From positions 2,635,001-2,699,000 of the forward strand of contig CP065008.1 in NCBI GenBank assembly GCA_016699735.1: a stretch of DNA of 64,000 bases, read 5' to 3'. Of this stretch, positions 60,629 through 64,000 are shown piece by piece. The translations under genes were made by a program, and so were the position numbers. Position 1 is the first letter of the stretch. Every line of letters begins with the position of its first letter. Under the pieces are notes generated by a model. The model was given only the letters and a program-made list of their open reading frames with translations, had not been told where the DNA came from and ran no database searches. The stretch is from Alphaproteobacteria bacterium. GTDB taxonomy: Bacteria > Pseudomonadota > Alphaproteobacteria > Micavibrionales > Micavibrionaceae.

Positions 60629-60775
60629 TAGGGCGCGGACTCAATCGCCGTATTTTGAGCCGAAAATGGCGTTTTTCGAGAACCGCATCGCAGAATACTT
60701 ATGGGTATTTGAGAAGCGGAAGCGCAGAAAAACGGCATTTGCAGGCCAAAAGACCGCGATTGAGGACATACTCTA
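60629..60775. repeat. Dispersed hairpin element, copy 3
   Basis: 147 bp between convergent ilvN and the 60773 gene. Arms: CTCAATCGC (60640-60648) with GCGATTGAG (60756-60764), then TTTTG-A-GCC with GGCCAAAA, then AATGGCGTTTTTC with GAAAAACGGCATT (one mismatch). The core is at 60678-60724 (GAGAACCGCATCGCAGAATAC, six bases, GTATTTGAGAAGCGGAAGCG). The right edge is the TAG stop of the minus-strand gene. It has the best-paired arms of the three copies. Confidence 0.87.
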
Positions 60776-61342
60776 ACCCACAAACTGATGCAAATGCCGC
60801 GTCAGATCCAGCGCGTGCTGGTCGATCGCCAGCCCCATGATGGCGATAAACGCGCCCATCTCCCACGGCAGCTTGAAGCTCTTGGAAATGATAAACCCGG
60901 TATAGACATACCCGGCCAGCGTGATGAACAGCGCATAATTCTCATAGGCCGCGCGGTCCATGCCCATCATAAGACACGCCACCACGGGCAGCAGCAGGAT
61001 GGTGGAGGGAATTGTCATCCAGTTATTCACCGTGACAAACCGCATGAAATGCTCCTCCCGCCCGTATTGCCGGATCATCAGGTAAACCACCCCGAGAAAC
61101 AAAAGCGAGGTGATAAGCACCCGCACGGAATGCAGGGTCATAAGATACGTGAACGAAAACCCGCTTGAAAACGCCGCCAGCAAGGCCAGCAGGACCGGCG
61201 ATAACACCAGCGGAATCAGGAAGGATTTAACGGCGGCGGACGCAGACCCCTCAAACCTCTGCAACCCTTGCGGCATAAAAAGGAAAATCTCGAAGCAGCC
61301 CAGAAGGCCGTTTCCCCATTCGTCTTTGGAAAAAAATCTCAT
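60773..61342 (-). CDS. Yip1-like multi-pass membrane protein
   Basis: 189 residues from ATG 61342 (MRFFSKDEWGNG); the longer frame upstream covers the ilvC control region and is rejected. About five hydrophobic helices follow: FLIPLVLSPVLLALLAAF, VLITSLLFLGVVYLMIR, MTIPSTILLLPVVACLMMG, ALFITLAGYVYTGFIIS and GAFIAIMGLAIDQHALD. The pattern resembles Yip1/DUF1282-type proteins, but no diagnostic motif is certain. Divergent from ilvC across 271 bases. Its stop lies at the edge of hairpin element copy 3. Confidence 0.5.
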   Translation of the reverse strand: MRFFSKDEWGNGLLGCFEIFLFMPQGLQRFEGSASAAVKSFLIPLVLSPVLLALLAAFSSGFSFTYLMTLHSVRVLITSLLFLGVVYLMIRQYGREEHFMRFVTVNNWMTIPSTILLLPVVACLMMGMDRAAYENYALFITLAGYVYTGFIISKSFKLPWEMGAFIAIMGLAIDQHALDLTRHLHQFVG

Positions 61343-61613
61343 AGCGGTGCTCTTTCTTTTTGCAAGGTTAATAAAAGAGACTCGCCTGCTCACCAACGGC
61401 GGAACCCAAAAAAACACTCCGCCAAGCCTACAGTCTACGTAAAAATTGCGGCGGAATGAGGCCGGAAAGAAGGAAAGATTCTTGCGCCTGCGGGAAAAAT
61501 GGCGCAGCGCAAAACCCCATAAAACGCTTGTTTCTCTTGATTCTTGCCCCAAAAACCTGTTTTATGCCTGTTCTTGCAGCACAAGAAATAAATCGAGCGA
61601 AAAAGGATTCGTC

Positions 61614-62675
61614 ATGGCACAAAGCAACCTCGCACAAAACACGGCGCAAGGCGCCCAGAATAAACTGAAAGTCTATTACGACAAGGACTGCGATCAGGCA
61701 CTGGTCAAGGGCAAGAACGTCGTGGTCGTCGGCTACGGCTCCCAGGGCCACGCCCACGCCCAGAACATGAAGGACAGCGGCGTCAAGAATGTCACCATCG
61801 CCCTGCGCGAAGGCTCCGCCACTGCCGAGAAGGCAAAAAAGGCCGGATTCACGGTCCAGACTCCTGCCGAAGCGGTCAAGGATGCGGATATCGTCATGAT
61901 CCTCGTCCCCGACGAACTGCAGGCCGACCTGTACCGCGAAGAAATCGAACCCAACATCAAAAAGGGCGCGGCCCTGGCGTTCGCCCACGGCCTCAACATC
62001 CATTTCGGCCTCATCAAGCCCCGCGCCGACCTCGACGTCTTCATGGTCGCGCCCAAGGGTCCGGGCCACACTGTGCGCGGCGAATACCAGAAGGGCGGCG
62101 GCGTCCCCTGCCTCATTGCCATCGCGCAGAACGCCTCGGGCAAGGCGAAAGACCTCGCCCTCTCCTACGCTTCGGCGGTCGGCGGTGGCCGCTCCGGCAT
62201 CATCGAAACCACCTTCAAGGACGAATGCGAAACCGACCTGTTCGGGGAGCAGGCGGTTCTCTGCGGCGGCATCTCCGCCCTGATCAAGGCCGGATACGAA
62301 ACACTGGTTGAGGCGGGCTACCCTCCCGAAATGGCCTACTTCGAATGTCTCCACGAAACCAAACTGATCGTGGACCTGATCTACGAAGCCGGCTTGGCCA
62401 ATATGCGCTACTCCATTTCCAACACCGCCGAATTTGGCGATTACACCCGCGGCCCGCGCATCATTACGGCGGAAACCAAGAAGGAAATGAAAAAAATCCT
62501 TCAGGAAATCCAGTCCGGCAAATTTGTCGAGGAATTCATGGGCGGCAACAAGGAAGGCATCAACCGCTTGAAGGAACTCCGCGCCTCCGAAGCCAAGCAC
62601 GACATCGAAAAGGTCGGCAAGGAACTCCGCGACATGATGCCCTGGATCGGCAAGAACAAGCTGGTTAAAGACTAG
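61614..62675 (+). CDS. ilvC: Ketol-acid reductoisomerase (class I)
   Basis: 353 residues from ATG 61614, after GGATTC; the frame extends far upstream without support. Rossmann motif VVVVGYGSQGHAHAQNMKD binds NADPH. The knotted C-terminal domain carries the acidic metal ligands in GEQAVLCGGISALIKAG and MAYFECLHETKLIVDLIYE. It isomerises and reduces acetolactate. The 5' region holds an 8-bp inverted repeat (CATAAAAC at 61518, GTTTTATG at 61559). A terminator follows. Confidence 0.95.
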   Translation: MAQSNLAQNTAQGAQNKLKVYYDKDCDQALVKGKNVVVVGYGSQGHAHAQNMKDSGVKNVTIALREGSATAEKAKKAGFTVQTPAEAVKDADIVMILVPDELQADLYREEIEPNIKKGAALAFAHGLNIHFGLIKPRADLDVFMVAPKGPGHTVRGEYQKGGGVPCLIAIAQNASGKAKDLALSYASAVGGGRSGIIETTFKDECETDLFGEQAVLCGGISALIKAGYETLVEAGYPPEMAYFECLHETKLIVDLIYEAGLANMRYSISNTAEFGDYTRGPRIITAETKKEMKKILQEIQSGKFVEEFMGGNKEGINRLKELRASEAKHDIEKVGKELRDMMPWIGKNKLVKD

Positions 62676-62697
62676 CCTAGCCTTAATAGCAGAGGTT

Positions 62698-62731
62698 CAA
62701 AAAAAGCCTTTCTTAATGAAGGGCTTTTTTA
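62698..62731 (+). terminator. Intrinsic terminator after ilvC
   Basis: AAAAGCCTTTC pairs with GAAGGGCTTTT around a short loop and ends in T6; the T-run is on the plus strand. Confidence 0.75.
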
Positions 62732-62851
62732 TTGCGGCGCATTACATTTTCCTTAGGTCAGACGACAGAGAGCACCTTTACAACCGCCCGTAAAACCTTA
62801 AAGTCGGAACCCGCCTGAGACCGTAAAGGCTCTGCAAAAGCGTTTTGTGGC

Positions 62852-63766
62852 ATGACAACCCTCGCCGAAAAAGAAGAATGGACAGACCGGCTCCTTCCGG
62901 CGGTTCTCTACGCCCTCGGCGCACATTTTCTCTTTGTCGTCATGGGAGCAACGGCGAAATATCTTTCCCAGACCCACCACGTCGTCGAAGTCGCCTTCTT
63001 CCGCAACCTCTTTGTCGTCATTCCCTTCTTTGCCCTTCTGGTACTAAGCAAACGGCTCGACCTGCTCAAGACCAAAAGACCGAAAACCATCGCAATCCGT
63101 GCCATCGTTGGCTCCTTAAGCCTCATCGTGACCTTCGGCGCACAATCCCTGCTTCCGCTCTCGAATGCCACGGTCCTGCTCTATATGTCCACCCTGCTGA
63201 CCCCGGCCTTCGCCTATATTTTCCTCAAGGAACGCGTCGGCGCCCACCGCTGGGCCGCGATCATTGTGGGCATGAGCGGCGTTCTGGTCATCGCCGCGCC
63301 CAGCAGCCAGATCAGCGCCATCGGCCTCCTTCTCGCCCTTTTTGCGGCAACCCTCCACGCCTCGATGTATACGATGCTCCGCCACCTCAAGGCTGAATCC
63401 GCCATCACCGTGACTTTTTACTTCGTGCTGGCCGGAATGATCCTGCCCGGTCTGTGTATGCCATGGTTCGCCAAGGGAATCGCATGGGACGAAGCGTGGC
63501 TCTTCCTTCTCGTCGGCGCCTCGGGCGGCTTCGCGCAGCTCTGCCTGACCAACGCCTATAAATACGCCCCCGCCGCCGTTATCACGCCTTTCGCCTACAC
63601 CTCCCTGCTCTGGAGCACGCTGATGGACAGCATGATCTGGAACAATCCACCGGGTGGCTCGATCTTTACCGGCGCGTCCATCATCATCGCCGCCCAGCTC
63701 TACATCCTCTACCGCGAACACGTGAACCGCCAGAAAACCTCCCATCTCAAGAGCGAGATCCCGTAA
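62852..63766 (+). CDS. DMT superfamily (EamA) transporter
   Basis: 304 residues, two EamA repeats (ten helices). First repeat: LGAHFLFVVMGATAKYLS to LLTPAFAYIFLKERVG. Second: GLLLALFAATLHASMYTML to AVITPFAYTSLLWSTLMD. No substrate can be assigned. It is followed after one base by a second EamA gene with a similar start (FNALMLSAMSLFAKML versus LFVVMGATAKYL), a probable tandem duplication. It lies beyond the ilvC terminator, so it starts its own unit. Confidence 0.85.
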   Translation: MTTLAEKEEWTDRLLPAVLYALGAHFLFVVMGATAKYLSQTHHVVEVAFFRNLFVVIPFFALLVLSKRLDLLKTKRPKTIAIRAIVGSLSLIVTFGAQSLLPLSNATVLLYMSTLLTPAFAYIFLKERVGAHRWAAIIVGMSGVLVIAAPSSQISAIGLLLALFAATLHASMYTMLRHLKAESAITVTFYFVLAGMILPGLCMPWFAKGIAWDEAWLFLLVGASGGFAQLCLTNAYKYAPAAVITPFAYTSLLWSTLMDSMIWNNPPGGSIFTGASIIIAAQLYILYREHVNRQKTSHLKSEIP

Positions 63767-63767
63767 A

Positions 63768-64000
63768 GTGGCCGCAGCAAAAAAAGATCACCTGATGGCG
63801 GCCATCGCCTACGCGCTCTTCAACGCGCTGATGCTCTCGGCGATGAGCCTGTTCGCAAAAATGCTGCGCGAATATTTCGGCCCCTTCGAGGTCACTTTCT
63901 TCCGCAACGTCTTCTCGCTCATCGCCCTGATGCTCTGGCTCTTCTTCGCAAGAAAACTTTACATTCTCGAAACCGAACGCCCATGGGCCCACCTGATACG
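63768..64000 (+). CDS. DMT superfamily (EamA) transporter, N-terminal part
   Basis: The frame runs off the window; 77 residues are visible. GTG 63768 lies one base after the stop of the upstream transporter gene, which suggests coupling. Two helices are seen: AYALFNALMLSAMSLFAKML and FFRNVFSLIALMLWLFFA, with the family EVTFFRN link between them. Upstream sequence offers no separate ribosome-binding site; the stop-start arrangement may serve. Confidence 0.75.
   Translation, partial: MAAAKKDHLMAAIAYALFNALMLSAMSLFAKMLREYFGPFEVTFFRNVFSLIALMLWLFFARKLYILETERPWAHLI

Noticed and set aside
61446..61613. N-terminal extension of the ilvC frame
   Set aside because: IlvC of normal length and sequence starts at ATG 61614; the extra 56 codons cover the promoter region and show no conserved features.

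Overview
The window is a gene-dense stretch of an alphaproteobacterial chromosome. Lineage markers seen directly in the sequence are a circularly permuted two-piece tmRNA gene (ssrA), a GapR/DUF2312 nucleoid protein, an SspB-alpha ClpXP adaptor, the hemC-hemD-(Mic60-like)-hemY block, hflK-hflC-degP, and ilvB/ilvN/ilvC near miaA. The exact genus cannot be fixed from this sequence. A Micavibrio-like or Rhodospirillales-like lineage is a guess.

Layout. 1-318 is the end of a Na/Pi cotransporter. 344-7978 is an exopolysaccharide locus: an SLBB export protein, two GT2 and one GT4 glycosyltransferases, a Wzz-like protein and an O-antigen ligase-like protein. 7980-14048 holds a TauE/SafE transporter, several unknown secreted proteins, a rhomboid protease, and a divergent pair of an HxlR regulator and a Cys-rich mini-protein. 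14202-19290 is a minus-strand tetrapyrrole operon (hemC, hemD, HTH-Mic60-like, hemY). 19317-24090 is a plus-strand run of tsaD, gpsA, an EVE protein, acs and a CDGSH protein. 24123-32218 holds gapR, a DotI/IcmL-like protein, an AarF/UbiB kinase-like protein and envelope proteins of unknown function. 32304-39024 holds a PD-(D/E)XK protein beside tRNA-Arg(CCG), a lipoprotein, a CBS protein, an orphan ABC ATPase, a hydrolase, sspB and two membrane proteins. ssrA lies at 39106-39447. 39606-48267 holds an EF-hand protein, thyA-folA, mrp and hflK-hflC-degP. 48285-50371 is a type II restriction-modification pair. 50487-54105 holds a DMT transporter, miaA and two envelope proteins. 54201-62675 is the branched-chain amino-acid region: a Val/Leu-rich leader peptide and attenuator, ilvB, an AT-rich insertion with an orphan integrase-type domain, kup, ilvN, a membrane protein and ilvC. 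Two tandem DMT transporters close the window.

The most unusual signal is a dispersed intergenic element of about 145 bp present three times (14057-14204, 33719-33862, 60629-60775). Each copy has the same roughly 45-bp core. Around it, 45-50-bp arms pair with each other but differ in sequence between copies. In all three the outer edge of the pairing coincides with the TAG stop codon of the minus-strand gene next to it. This looks like an abundant genomic hairpin family under structural rather than sequence constraint.

Other points worth attention: a tmRNA tag with two ANDN motifs near sspB; a helix-turn-helix domain fused to a Mic60-like membrane protein; an ilv operon split by an insertion; a small-RNA-like hairpin with its own promoter; and an orphan DotI/IcmL-like protein.
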